Assembly: GCA_964612145.1 (NCBI GenBank)
Contig: CAZTBP010000006.1
Span: 62,001 to 126,000 of the forward strand
DNA length: 64,000 nt
Direction of reading: 5' to 3'
DNA from: JAGNLV01 sp964612145
Lineage (GTDB): Bacteria > Zixibacteria > MSB-5A5 > GN15 > FEB-12
The notes beneath the pieces were generated by a model. That model was given only the letters and a program-made list of their open reading frames with translations, had not been told where the DNA came from and ran no database searches. The position numbers and the translations under genes are program-made. Each line of letters starts with the position of its first letter. Positions within the stretch are counted from its first letter, which is position 1. Positions 26,412-34,421 of this stretch are shown one piece after another.

Positions 26412-27824
26412 CTACCTCCTCAGGATCACCGCTTGAAGATCACTTATGGTGATGAGTTTGGAGCCGACCGGAGCCGTCGCAAACGACGACAGTACCTCCA
26501 GCCGCACCCAGAACCGGTTGCTGCCGGAGAGGAGCTTCTTCTGCCAGTCAAACGGTATGGAATCGTAATCCTCCCACAGCAATAGATCATTGTCGATACT
26601 CTCCAGTGCCTGCGCTCCTGCAACCGGCGTAAAGGCGACCCACGCTGAGCCGTTCCAGTACGAGAACACCATCGTTCCACCGGCTCCGGCGGTGGACAAC
26701 AGTACCTTTACATATCTAAACTTCTCATCCATACCCAGATAACAGGTGTCCCCCTGGTTCTCGACCAGCTTGCCGGTCACCGGATGAACTACGTCGCCCG
26801 CAGCAGCTGATCCCGCCTCGGCAGTCACATCCGCGAACGAGGCCGACCCGTTGTGATACAGCACGACACTGCCAAATAGATCCGCGCGGCTGTCCAGCGG
26901 CACCGGTGCCGCAAACGACCCGGACTGGCGGATACTGTACCTTAGCTGATGTTCGTCGCTGCCGACTGCGGCCGTCCAGACGATCATCGGGACATTATCC
27001 AAAAACACGAGCTGCGGGAAAGCCCCTTCGTTCGTGTCGATCGTTACCGCCGGCTGCCACTGCTCGCCGTCAAACTCGCGATACCGCACCTGTTCGTTAT
27101 CCCAGACCACCCCGATCCGCCCATCGGATGAAACAGCCGCATCGAAGTGCTCATCGAAGTCAAAGCCGGTCGCCAGATCAGTGGCGCTCGACCAGGTTGC
27201 TCCATTCAGCGGTTTTGAACGCATTGAAATCGACAGCCCACCGTCGGTATAGACCGCAAACAGATCGTCGCGGCCGATAACCAGCCGACCAAACGCCGAC
27301 GACGCCCCCAATGTGAGCGGATCACCCTGATCCGATGGCCCGCTGCCCCAGGTCATCCCGCCGTCGGTCGATGACTTGACATATAGCGTATGGATCCCGC
27401 CCGACTCTTTGCACCAGCACACCCACAACGTACCGTCCTGAAGCACAGCCAGCGATGGATGCCGCGCTGCAGCCGCATCCGTCACTGTCACTTCCGACAT
27501 TACCACCCAGGTGCCGCCGGAGATCCCCAGCCGACGTGACATCAGGTAGCCGGTCGCCTGATCCGTATACACGATCGTTATGTCGCCATCCGGCTCGAGA
27601 ATACAGTCGAAAAAACCATCAGCCGCAGTCGTTGTCACCGTCACCGGTGCCGACCACGACGCATACGGCCGGTCGGCGTAGCTGTATACGATCTCACCGG
27701 GGGCCGTCTGCATGATTACGACCTGTCTCCCGGCGTACTGCCCCGACTCTACCCGCAGCAGCTTCCGCCCATGCGGATACCCCAGCGGCGCGCCCGCCGT
27801 GGTTTGCAAAATCGATTGTTTCAT
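26412..27824 (-). CDS. Sialidase/BNR-type beta-propeller protein, virion-associated candidate
   Basis: 470 residues without a signal peptide. Repeated blades contain Asp-box-like turns such as SSTDGGMTWGSGP, and similar strands GRIGVVWDNEQ and DGTLWVCWCKESGG. A smaller C-terminal domain (about 350-470) follows. The fold is that of six-bladed sialidase propellers, but the conserved Arg triad and Tyr/Glu of true sialidases cannot be confirmed by eye. Lack of a signal and its place just after the capsid gene suggest a virion surface or receptor-binding protein. GAAGGA precedes the ATG. Confidence 0.7.
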   Translation of the reverse strand: MKQSILQTTAGAPLGYPHGRKLLRVESGQYAGRQVVIMQTAPGEIVYSYADRPYASWSAPVTVTTTAADGFFDCILEPDGDITIVYTDQATGYLMSRRLGISGGTWVVMSEVTVTDAAAARHPSLAVLQDGTLWVCWCKESGGIHTLYVKSSTDGGMTWGSGPSDQGDPLTLGASSAFGRLVIGRDDLFAVYTDGGLSISMRSKPLNGATWSSATDLATGFDFDEHFDAAVSSDGRIGVVWDNEQVRYREFDGEQWQPAVTIDTNEGAFPQLVFLDNVPMIVWTAAVGSDEHQLRYSIRQSGSFAAPVPLDSRADLFGSVVLYHNGSASFADVTAEAGSAAAGDVVHPVTGKLVENQGDTCYLGMDEKFRYVKVLLSTAGAGGTMVFSYWNGSAWVAFTPVAGAQALESIDNDLLLWEDYDSIPFDWQKKLLSGSNRFWVRLEVLSSFATAPVGSKLITISDLQAVILRR

Positions 27825-27842
27825 AAGTCCTTCAGAAATAGC

Positions 27843-27864
27843 GGGGCCCGCCCGCGCGGGCCCC
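27843..27864 (-). terminator. GC-rich hairpin after the capsid gene
   Basis: A 9-bp perfect GC-only stem with a 4-nt loop, 9 nt after the capsid stop and 18 nt before the next gene's start. There is no T run, so it probably acts as an mRNA 3'-end stabiliser or partial terminator that sets capsid expression above the distal genes. Confidence 0.4.
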
Positions 27865-27872
27865 GGTTGATA

Positions 27873-28970
27873 TCAGGCAAACACGGTATCAAGCACCACC
27901 GCTGCGTCTTTGATGACTTTGGCGTAGGTGACGGACTCCGTGATGACCGCCTCCTCGAACCGCTGCTCGATAACCTTATCGTACTCAACCGTCAGCGGCT
28001 GGGTGACGACTTCCTCGACTGCAAAGCGATGATCCAGACCGACAATAAGATCCGTCGACAATTCATCGCATCGCACCAGTGAAGCTCCCAGCGGGCTGAA
28101 CAGGTCGCCGCTGTTCTGGAATCGATACCCGGCCATTGGATCTTTGAACTCTTCGAGTGTCAGGATCTCCTTCATCAGGTTCACATGGCAAACCAGGGTA
28201 TTCATCTCAAAGGGAGAGAACTGCGACCACAGGTTGATCAGGTCATCGTAGGTGATGGTTCCGCTGGCGGCAGTGTTGATTAGGGTCGCCGAATTGTCGT
28301 TGCCGTCGCCGTTGATAATCGTATCCACCAGCATGGCGACCTTGTCGGTCTGCAGCCGGAACCCGATGAACCACAGCAACACCCGGAACTGTGAAGTTGT
28401 CCGGTACCGCAACGACTTGTACGACGCCTTCAGAGCCAAACCGTAGTCAGCCACTTTCACTGCATGGTTCTGCTCGGTCACCAGCAATTGCGGCACCTCG
28501 GCTCCCTCAGCCACCGGTCGCAGCGAGAACCGCGACTTGTCATCGGTGTCAATGAAAAAGGGCGTGTAGCTGTTCGAGGCCACTGTCGTGGAATTCGCGA
28601 TCAGCCGCGACAGCTCCGGGCGCATCGCCATCCCCTTGCGGATTTCACGACGCATAAACTCCGGCAGCAGCGCCGGCGCCTGCTGATAGAACTGCTCGAC
28701 CGTTTTCGGCGCTTTACCGCCGAAACGAATCCCTGCCAGGGTCAACTGCCGCTCGAAAGCGTCCAGCGGCGATCCTGCCGGACTCGGATCGTACTCATCG
28801 AGTTCCAGCAACTCGGTTAACGTCATGCCGCGCGCCTCCGCCTCCTGGTACCGGTCGCGGCCGATCTCCAGCGATGCCGCCCGCGAGAGGTCGACCCCTG
28901 TCGCGGGAACGTCTTCTGGCTGCACGAGAGTCGTCACGGCACTCGTACGAAGAAATTGTTCGAAATTCAT
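27873..28970 (-). CDS. Major capsid protein (HK97-like fold)
   Basis: 365 residues. A charged N-terminal region (1-110) could serve as a delta-type scaffold. The remainder shows the E-loop/P-domain and A-domain character of HK97-like capsids: ANSTTVASNSYTPFFIDTDD, VPQLLVTEQNHAVKVADYGLALKAS, a long helix DKVAMLVDTIINGDG and a C-terminal strand set DLIVGLDHRFAVEEV. This resembles DUF2184/gp5-type major capsids of siphoviruses. A GAGGG Shine-Dalgarno lies upstream. Its position after the decoration-like gene and before the adaptor candidate fits a head module. No frameshift or deletion. Confidence 0.8.
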   Translation of the reverse strand: MNFEQFLRTSAVTTLVQPEDVPATGVDLSRAASLEIGRDRYQEAEARGMTLTELLELDEYDPSPAGSPLDAFERQLTLAGIRFGGKAPKTVEQFYQQAPALLPEFMRREIRKGMAMRPELSRLIANSTTVASNSYTPFFIDTDDKSRFSLRPVAEGAEVPQLLVTEQNHAVKVADYGLALKASYKSLRYRTTSQFRVLLWFIGFRLQTDKVAMLVDTIINGDGNDNSATLINTAASGTITYDDLINLWSQFSPFEMNTLVCHVNLMKEILTLEEFKDPMAGYRFQNSGDLFSPLGASLVRCDELSTDLIVGLDHRFAVEEVVTQPLTVEYDKVIEQRFEEAVITESVTYAKVIKDAAVVLDTVFA

Positions 28971-28982
28971 GGATATCCCTCG

Positions 28983-29402
28983 CTAGTTGAGAAGAATGAC
29001 ACAATCAGTGGTTCCGTTGACAGCCAGTACCGTGCCCCGGGCGACATTGCCGCCGGCCGGATCCGATGCCACCGCCGGAGCCTGCTTGACCGTTCCCGTG
29101 GTGCCGCCCACTACTCGATCACCGACCGACGGGACGGTGGCGGAAACATCAAGACGGCAGATCCCGCCGATCTGTACTGTCGCCAGACGCAGCCCATCGT
29201 CGCCATCGGACAACGTCAAAGCGATCAGTTTGCCCAGCAGTTGACCGCCGTTGGTGATCGGGCCGATCTCGTTGCTGGCCGTAAGCATCACCGGCTGGCC
29301 GATGTTGTCATCGGTCAGGTCGTCGACACCAGCCGTCTGGTGGACTTTGAAGGTCGCCAATACCGGGGCGACCGCTTCCAGATTCTGTTCACGTATGCTC
29401 AT
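28983..29402 (-). CDS. Head decoration/stabilisation-like protein
   Basis: 139 residues. Beta-rich, Gly/Thr/Val heavy, with repeated GxVxxG turns (GDRVVGGTTGTVKQAPAV) and a final hydrophobic TDCVILLN. The fold type (DUF2190- or gpD-like beta-tulip) and its place directly upstream of the capsid gene match trimeric capsid decoration proteins. GAGGA stands before the ATG. Confidence 0.6.
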   Translation of the reverse strand: MSIREQNLEAVAPVLATFKVHQTAGVDDLTDDNIGQPVMLTASNEIGPITNGGQLLGKLIALTLSDGDDGLRLATVQIGGICRLDVSATVPSVGDRVVGGTTGTVKQAPAVASDPAGGNVARGTVLAVNGTTDCVILLN

Positions 29403-29478
29403 TGTATGTCCTCGTTATGAATGTTCAGGCAGCCAAACTGGCCGGGAGCACCTCCCGCGTGGCCGAGACAAAGGTCCC

Positions 29479-29874
29479 TCAACGCTGCCGGATTCTGCTG
29501 TTGGTTTGCTGTGTTGATACCGCAAAACTCCCGGGAAACGCCTCCCGGAACCGGGCCGCCGTCAGCCGGTATTGCTCGATCAATTCCTTGGCGTCAAGCT
29601 CCCCCAGCGACTCGACATACTCGACCGCGCGCTCGACCGCATCCCGGCGGCGTGCGACAACCGCAATCGCTTTGGCCATACCGGCGATACGGCCGATGTA
29701 GTCCTGACGAAGTGCAGCGTGATCGTCGACCACGGTCGAGACACCAGTCAACTGCGAGACCTGCTGCCGGAGTGTCTCTCGAAGCTGATCAAAGTCCAGG
29801 GTTGTCAGTGATTGTGCCGACAGGCTCTCTGCCGCCAATTTGAGTTCCGTAATCTGTTCGCTAATCGTTTCCAA
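29479..29874 (-). CDS. Small helical protein, possible scaffold
   Basis: 131 residues starting at TTG, with AGGAGAG 6 nt upstream. Almost all helix and coiled coil (LKLAAESLSAQSLTTLDFDQ, then VVARRRDAVERAVEYVESLG), with a short basic C-terminus. The start overlaps the preceding gene by 14 nt. A helical protein just before decoration and capsid genes suggests a scaffold. No sequence motif confirms it. Confidence 0.5.
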   Translation of the reverse strand: METISEQITELKLAAESLSAQSLTTLDFDQLRETLRQQVSQLTGVSTVVDDHAALRQDYIGRIAGMAKAIAVVARRRDAVERAVEYVESLGELDAKELIEQYRLTAARFREAFPGSFAVSTQQTNSRIRQR

Positions 29875-30172
29875 CTTTCTCTCCTGATTGGTGTGCCAGA
29901 TACAGTTCGATCCGGGTCAGGCGTGCCTCGATATCTTTCGAGAAGCGGTAGAACTGGTCTCTACCCACGACGCCTTCAGTCAGGATCACCTCCAAAGTGC
30001 TCATCTTTTTGTCGAGGGTCTCGACCAGCGCCCCCTCCGCTTTGGCCGCCAGCTCCACTTTCAACGACTGGATTGTCAGAAAGTAGGCCGCGACCACCCC
30101 GACAATAACCGTTATCAGGTTGACTACCGGACCGGTCAGACTGATCCGGTCGCGTCTGCTGTAACGCATCAT
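29861..30172 (-). CDS. Small single-pass membrane protein, phage-like cluster
   Basis: About 103 residues from an ATG-ATG pair at 30172/30169 with AAGGA 9 nt upstream; the longer open frame is not used. A basic N-terminus and one transmembrane helix (about 14-33) are followed by a heptad-rich coiled coil with Glu/Lys/Arg. The anchor-plus-coil layout resembles phage spanin-like or holin-like products. Function not determinable. Confidence 0.5.
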   Translation of the reverse strand: MMRYSRRDRISLTGPVVNLITVIVGVVAAYFLTIQSLKVELAAKAEGALVETLDKKMSTLEVILTEGVVGRDQFYRFSKDIEARLTRIELYLAHQSGEKVGND

Positions 30173-30234
30173 TGAAATGGTTCCTTTTGCCTGTTTTTGT
30201 TGACTGATTTGAACGGCGGCGATTGCTTGGCCGT

Positions 30235-30939
30235 ATGCGTACACTGGTCCGAAAATACCCGAGCCTGGTTGCTCTTGGTATCCTGTTCGTGATGTTCCTC
30301 GTCGGTTGCGGCGAAGAGGAGGGTCCAACCGCACCGGTGCCACTCGACGGCGCCATGCTGGTTGGGCTCGCCGCCAACGATACCCTGCGCTACTACCAGG
30401 TTGACAGTGTTGTCACGATCGACACGACCTACCGGGTCGATGTCACCGAGCAGGAATTCATCGCTACCACGTCCGGCGGCGGTGACGAGTTTGTCTATTC
30501 ATTCGGGCGCGAACCGCTTGTCAATGTTTTGCGCACGGCAGAATCCGTTCTCATCAACGGCTACTGGCGAAGCGATGAATCAACCCTGGTGATCACCTAC
30601 TTCGCCGATCCGCCTGTCCTGCTGCACCGCAACCTCGTTCCCGGCGATACCTGGGACGGCTACATGCCGTCGTACTCAGTCCCCCCGGACTATTCCCGGC
30701 TCCCGATCTACTTTGCCCATTTTGGTTTCTACTTTCAGAAGACGTACCAGGGGACCGAACATGTTATCGTTCCCAGCGGCGAGTACACCGCCCACCGCTA
30801 CGATTCCCGGTTGTACATAAACCCCGGCGACAGTGTCGCCGCCGCCATCGTTACCGAACACTTCGTCCCCAATTTCGGTCTGGTCCGTTACACTTTCCGA
30901 GGCGGCGGCCTGACACGGGTCCTAGCTCGCGTCGAATAA
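30235..30939 (+). CDS. Lipoprotein cargo gene inside the phage-like cluster
   Basis: About 234 residues, opposite in direction to the capsid genes around it. A signal sequence ends in FLVGC (lipidated Cys25), followed by a GEEEGPTAP linker. The mature domain is beta-rich with a WDGYMPSY segment and a conserved-looking YTAHRYDSRLYINPGD stretch. The start is set at ATG 30235; a TTG 4 codons upstream is possible, and there is no strong Shine-Dalgarno. It sits 3 nt from the convergent protease gene. In phages such inserted plus-strand genes (morons) often alter the host surface. Function unknown. Confidence 0.7.
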   Translation: MRTLVRKYPSLVALGILFVMFLVGCGEEEGPTAPVPLDGAMLVGLAANDTLRYYQVDSVVTIDTTYRVDVTEQEFIATTSGGGDEFVYSFGREPLVNVLRTAESVLINGYWRSDESTLVITYFADPPVLLHRNLVPGDTWDGYMPSYSVPPDYSRLPIYFAHFGFYFQKTYQGTEHVIVPSGEYTAHRYDSRLYINPGDSVAAAIVTEHFVPNFGLVRYTFRGGGLTRVLARVE

Positions 30940-30941
30940 AC

Positions 30942-32432
30942 CTACTCGTTCAGCAGATACATCACCCATCGGAACCGGCCGTCAAGCTTCACCGGCCGCA
31001 CCATCAACCGTCCGGACAATTGCCCGGCAAGCTGAAGTGCATACGCCTCTCCCTCCTGCCGAAAGTCCGTGATCTGGCCGCTGACCCGATCTCCCGGCAG
31101 CAAGCTGCCCGCACCGCAACCACTCAACCGGTCCGCAAGAAACTTCCCACCGTGGATTAAGCGACAAAGACTGAACTGCCCGATCACAAAATGAACCGCA
31201 ACGTCCGCACTAGTGAAACTCAGCCGCGCGGCGCCGCTCGCACCCATCGTAATCAGCGAGAAATGCCCTTCTGCCCGTTCTGTCACAGGTGGATTATAGC
31301 GATACACAGTTACCGATTGATCCTGGTGCCCGGCGGCCTGAATCGTCACGCCGTCGCGCGTTTTGATCTCTTGTGCCACACTGTCAATGGCGGCTATGTC
31401 GGCCAAACGGTGGCGAATTGGACGGATAGCAAAAGTACCCTCAGTCCGGCCTGCAGTCGACTCAAGTGGTTCGTCAGACATCAGGAGCCGCAACTCCACC
31501 CGATTCACCCGGGACTTCTCTCGCGCCAGAAAAGCCGCGACTTCTGACAGAGCGCACCGCTCTTTTCCCCGAAGCCCGACAATTTGACCGGTCGTGGCCT
31601 CAAACGGCCTCATACCTTCAGTCCCAAACTGCGCCGCCATGTCATCCGGCAGGTCTTTTCCGTCAAGACGCACCAACGTGAGTTGCACGCCGTCGTACTC
31701 CACCCGCACCGGTATGCCGTCATAGGCGGGCGCGACGATGAATTCCTGGTCCGGCGGCAGTTCTGTCGGGGATTCAATCGGAATCTCCTGATAGCCCGCG
31801 CGGGAACCCGCCGCCGGCTCGGTCAGGTCTTTGGTCACCGCCGTCCCGGCTACTGCTCCCCGGTACACCAGCGAGCTTTCCAGCACCCGCTCGATCCGAC
31901 GGTAATTATAATGGCAGACACTCTCCGCGCCATCGACCGTATACGTCTCGAACGGCTGATGTCGGCAGGTGCGAATGTCCCGTCGGCAGATCGAACACTC
32001 CGGCAGCAGAAACGTGAAACTAATCGAACACTCTCGATAAATACCGCCGTCGATGTTCTCCCGCAGCGTTTCCGCCCCGTCAGCCGAGCGCAGCCAGTAA
32101 AAGTAGCTCTTGACCCACTTTTTTCCGTCACGTACGACCGGTTCGGCAAAGAACGTCCGGGCAATCGGCAGCCGGTCCTTGCGGTGGCCGACCATCACCG
32201 GTGAGTCAATCATCAATTCGGCCAGCCGGGCGTGCTCCTCGGCGGGGAACCTCCCGCCGAAACTGTTGACATCTTCCGAAACGATATACATAGCACGAAT
32301 ATGCACGGAGTTGCAGTTAAGTGGACCGGGCGGGGTGATGTTGTCATTAATCTTCTGAACCAGAACATCGAGCCGATCATTACTCAATGGTTCCGCCAGA
32401 TGAGCCGTTAAACGACCTATTGATAAAGACAT
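30942..32432 (-). CDS. Candidate prohead protease/scaffold fusion
   Basis: 496 residues, no signal peptide. The N-terminal domain (about 1-200) has HSP-like strands (MYIVSEDVNSFGGRFPAE, then MVGHRKDRLPIARTFF), a GIYRECSISFTF strand and a compact cysteine/histidine knot CSICRRDIRTC. The SSLVYRGAVAG motif resembles the serine-protease strand of phage head-maturation proteases. The C-terminal half is beta-rich (EVAAFLAREKS, VAVHFVIGQF). GGAG precedes the ATG. The position upstream of capsid genes fits a protease or scaffold; the catalytic Ser/His pair cannot be assigned by eye. Confidence 0.55.
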   Translation of the reverse strand: MSLSIGRLTAHLAEPLSNDRLDVLVQKINDNITPPGPLNCNSVHIRAMYIVSEDVNSFGGRFPAEEHARLAELMIDSPVMVGHRKDRLPIARTFFAEPVVRDGKKWVKSYFYWLRSADGAETLRENIDGGIYRECSISFTFLLPECSICRRDIRTCRHQPFETYTVDGAESVCHYNYRRIERVLESSLVYRGAVAGTAVTKDLTEPAAGSRAGYQEIPIESPTELPPDQEFIVAPAYDGIPVRVEYDGVQLTLVRLDGKDLPDDMAAQFGTEGMRPFEATTGQIVGLRGKERCALSEVAAFLAREKSRVNRVELRLLMSDEPLESTAGRTEGTFAIRPIRHRLADIAAIDSVAQEIKTRDGVTIQAAGHQDQSVTVYRYNPPVTERAEGHFSLITMGASGAARLSFTSADVAVHFVIGQFSLCRLIHGGKFLADRLSGCGAGSLLPGDRVSGQITDFRQEGEAYALQLAGQLSGRLMVRPVKLDGRFRWVMYLLNE

Positions 32433-32616
32433 AGCTTCTCCATTCTATCGTTTACCCTACGGCTCCAACTCGTAATCTGCAGCAATTTACTGCCAAAAGT
32501 GTGCAAAAAAGTGCCTCTTTACTTTCGTTGCAAACTGTCGGAAACATCCCGCATCTCCACTTTTAAGCTGCTCAATCATAAGGCTTTGATTATATCCGGC
32601 TCGTTTAAGATGGCGA

Positions 32617-32632
32617 TGGCCCGATATTTGCT
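32617..32632 (+). promoter_or_regulatory. Sigma-54 (-24/-12) promoter, PEP-CTERM gene 1
   Basis: TGGCCCG-N4-TTGCT, differing from the consensus TGGCACG-N4-TTGCT at one base, with the invariant GG and GC 10 nt apart. The -12 GC gives a start near 32643, about 50 nt before the gene at 32693. A CATAAGG lies at 32577-32583 inside an AATCA / TGATT inverted repeat that could hold an activator. Confidence 0.7.
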
Positions 32633-32692
32633 CATGCTATTGCCTGAACAATTAAAGTCCCTCTAAAACGGGACAGAGAGTAGATTTTTAAA

Positions 32693-32989
32693 ATGTTGCA
32701 CAAGCACACAACCAGACGACATCCTTTGAAATGGATTCTCGCAGGGATATTGTTCGTCCTGGTACTCACGGTCACCTTTGATGACGCTTACGGAGTCTGG
32801 GTGCCAAGTTCGGGGGACGGACAAGAGCAAGCCGGCAACGCTGAGCCGGTAGATCAACAGTTTGATATAAATACAACTCCAATAGAAAGCCAGTCAACCG
32901 CTCCGCAGATTCCGGAGCCGGCAACCCTTATTTTACTCGGGGCCGGTCTGGCCGGATGGCAGGCTCGACGCTATTTCAAGACCAGGTAA
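32693..32989 (+). CDS. PEP-CTERM sorting-domain protein, small
   Basis: 98 residues. A basic N-terminus and hydrophobic helix (signal anchor) precede a Gln/Asp-rich middle. The tail is PEPATLILLGAGLAG followed by a basic ARRYFKTR: the Pro-Glu-Pro, hydrophobic helix and Arg cluster that exosortase recognises. It lies between terminase and protease genes on the opposite strand, has its own sigma-54 promoter and a strong terminator, and is likely mobile cargo. No exosortase gene is in this window. The Shine-Dalgarno is weak. Confidence 0.85.
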   Translation: MLHKHTTRRHPLKWILAGILFVLVLTVTFDDAYGVWVPSSGDGQEQAGNAEPVDQQFDINTTPIESQSTAPQIPEPATLILLGAGLAGWQARRYFKTR

Positions 32990-33015
32990 AGAAATTCCCC
33001 AACCTCTACCCTTCC

Positions 33016-33055
33016 ACGCCTTTTGAGTCCCTCCCCTCAAAAGGCGTTCTTTTTT
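33016..33055 (+). terminator. Intrinsic terminator
   Basis: A 12-bp perfect stem (ACGCCTTTTGAG / CTCAAAAGGCGT), 8-nt loop, then a T-rich tail, just after PEP-CTERM gene 1 and before the convergent terminase gene. Confidence 0.92.
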
Positions 33056-33065
33056 CCAGAAACCT

Positions 33066-34421
33066 TCACACCCGCCCCACTCTGGGCCCGACCTGCGGGA
33101 TATCCCGCCGTCGAAGCGGCCACAGGGCCAGCGCCAGGGCCATCAGGCTGTCACATTCATTGTTATCGTCCCACCTCGCCCCACGCAGCTCGTCCTCAAA
33201 CGACCAGGTCTTCCCCACGCCGTCCGGCAGTTCATACCGTGGATACGCGATCTTCCCCCTGGCATGAAACAACTCGACATTAGTCAGCAGCTCCGCCTTG
33301 TTTGGCGCCGAAAAGATAACCGATTCCGGATTGTACGCGCCGAGCTGACTCACTACGACATCCCCCAGACCGGTCGCATCGACCACCAGCCTGCCGGGAT
33401 ACCGGACCTGTTGCTGCTCGATATCGTGTATTATCACTGTCCAGTCGATGTGCCGAAGCCGCTTTAGCTCAACAACGGTCGCCATCCCGCCTTTCAGCGC
33501 CACCGTTACTCCGACTGTCGCCGTCCGCTTTCGAGCCAGATCCCAGCCGGTCAGATAGCGCACTTCCGGTCCCGGCTCGTTTCGAAGCACGTCCGCCGCC
33601 GATTCCGAATATGTTTCAAGCGCCTGATCGATATCACGGCCGGGAATTACTTCCCCGCCACTGTCAACGAACTGCCCCATAATGTTCTGCTTGACTCGAC
33701 GGTCCGTGAAATATGTGAGCCGCTCCCGCAGGAAGTCCTTCGAGATCGCCGTATTCTCCCGGCTGTCTCCCGATTGAAAATACCCCGGCCGCCGCCCGGC
33801 CTGAATCTCCCGCGCCCGACGATAGAACCAGTTGCGCCCGCAGGGAGTCGAGACCAGATCGAGAACCCCCTCCCGATCGGCTAAGCGCATGAGAATAACT
33901 TCCTCGACCACGTACTCCGGATCGCTCTCAAACGCAACCTCATCGAATATGAAAAGGTCGTAGTCATTCCCGAGAAGATACTCACCCTTGTTTTGCGTCG
34001 AACGGGCTTCAATGACACTTCCATTGGCAAACCGAATTGTCGGAAAAGGCGTCCGCACAATCGACTCAACCAGCTCACTCAGCACCGCCGACTGCCGCAC
34101 AAACCGGACCACCTGATTGAAAATGATACTGGCCTGGTCCTGCGTAATCGCCGCCGTAACCATCCGGTACCGCCCGCAGTTGTCGAACCGTCGGTTCCGC
34201 GGGCGGTACACCGCATGATGCAGCAGCTTCACCGCGCACACAAACGACTTCCCCCACCGATTACCGGTCACCAGCAGGTTCTCCCGCCGCGACGATCCCT
34301 TCAGCCATCGAAGCTGACCCGGATGCAGCCGGACACCGAGCACCCGGTGGGCGAAGTATTCATAGTCATCAAAGGACCGCCCCCAGTCGGTGATGCCGAT
34401 CGTGGCGTCTATAGCAGACAT
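33066..34421 (-). CDS. Phage terminase large subunit
   Basis: 451 residues. The N-terminal ATPase has the degenerate Walker A LLVTGNRWGKSF near residues 50-60 and the Walker B block LFIFDEVAFESD, followed by the coupling region LVSTPCG. The C-terminal RNase H-type nuclease has the acidic positions in RYLTGWDLARKRT, LVVDATGLGD and ECDSLMALALALW. These are the residues that pump and cut DNA during packaging. Its start overlaps the portal stop by 13 bp, so it is coupled. Frame intact. This is firm evidence that a DNA-packaging motor is, or was, functional here. Confidence 0.95.
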   Translation of the reverse strand: MSAIDATIGITDWGRSFDDYEYFAHRVLGVRLHPGQLRWLKGSSRRENLLVTGNRWGKSFVCAVKLLHHAVYRPRNRRFDNCGRYRMVTAAITQDQASIIFNQVVRFVRQSAVLSELVESIVRTPFPTIRFANGSVIEARSTQNKGEYLLGNDYDLFIFDEVAFESDPEYVVEEVILMRLADREGVLDLVSTPCGRNWFYRRAREIQAGRRPGYFQSGDSRENTAISKDFLRERLTYFTDRRVKQNIMGQFVDSGGEVIPGRDIDQALETYSESAADVLRNEPGPEVRYLTGWDLARKRTATVGVTVALKGGMATVVELKRLRHIDWTVIIHDIEQQQVRYPGRLVVDATGLGDVVVSQLGAYNPESVIFSAPNKAELLTNVELFHARGKIAYPRYELPDGVGKTWSFEDELRGARWDDNNECDSLMALALALWPLRRRDIPQVGPRVGRV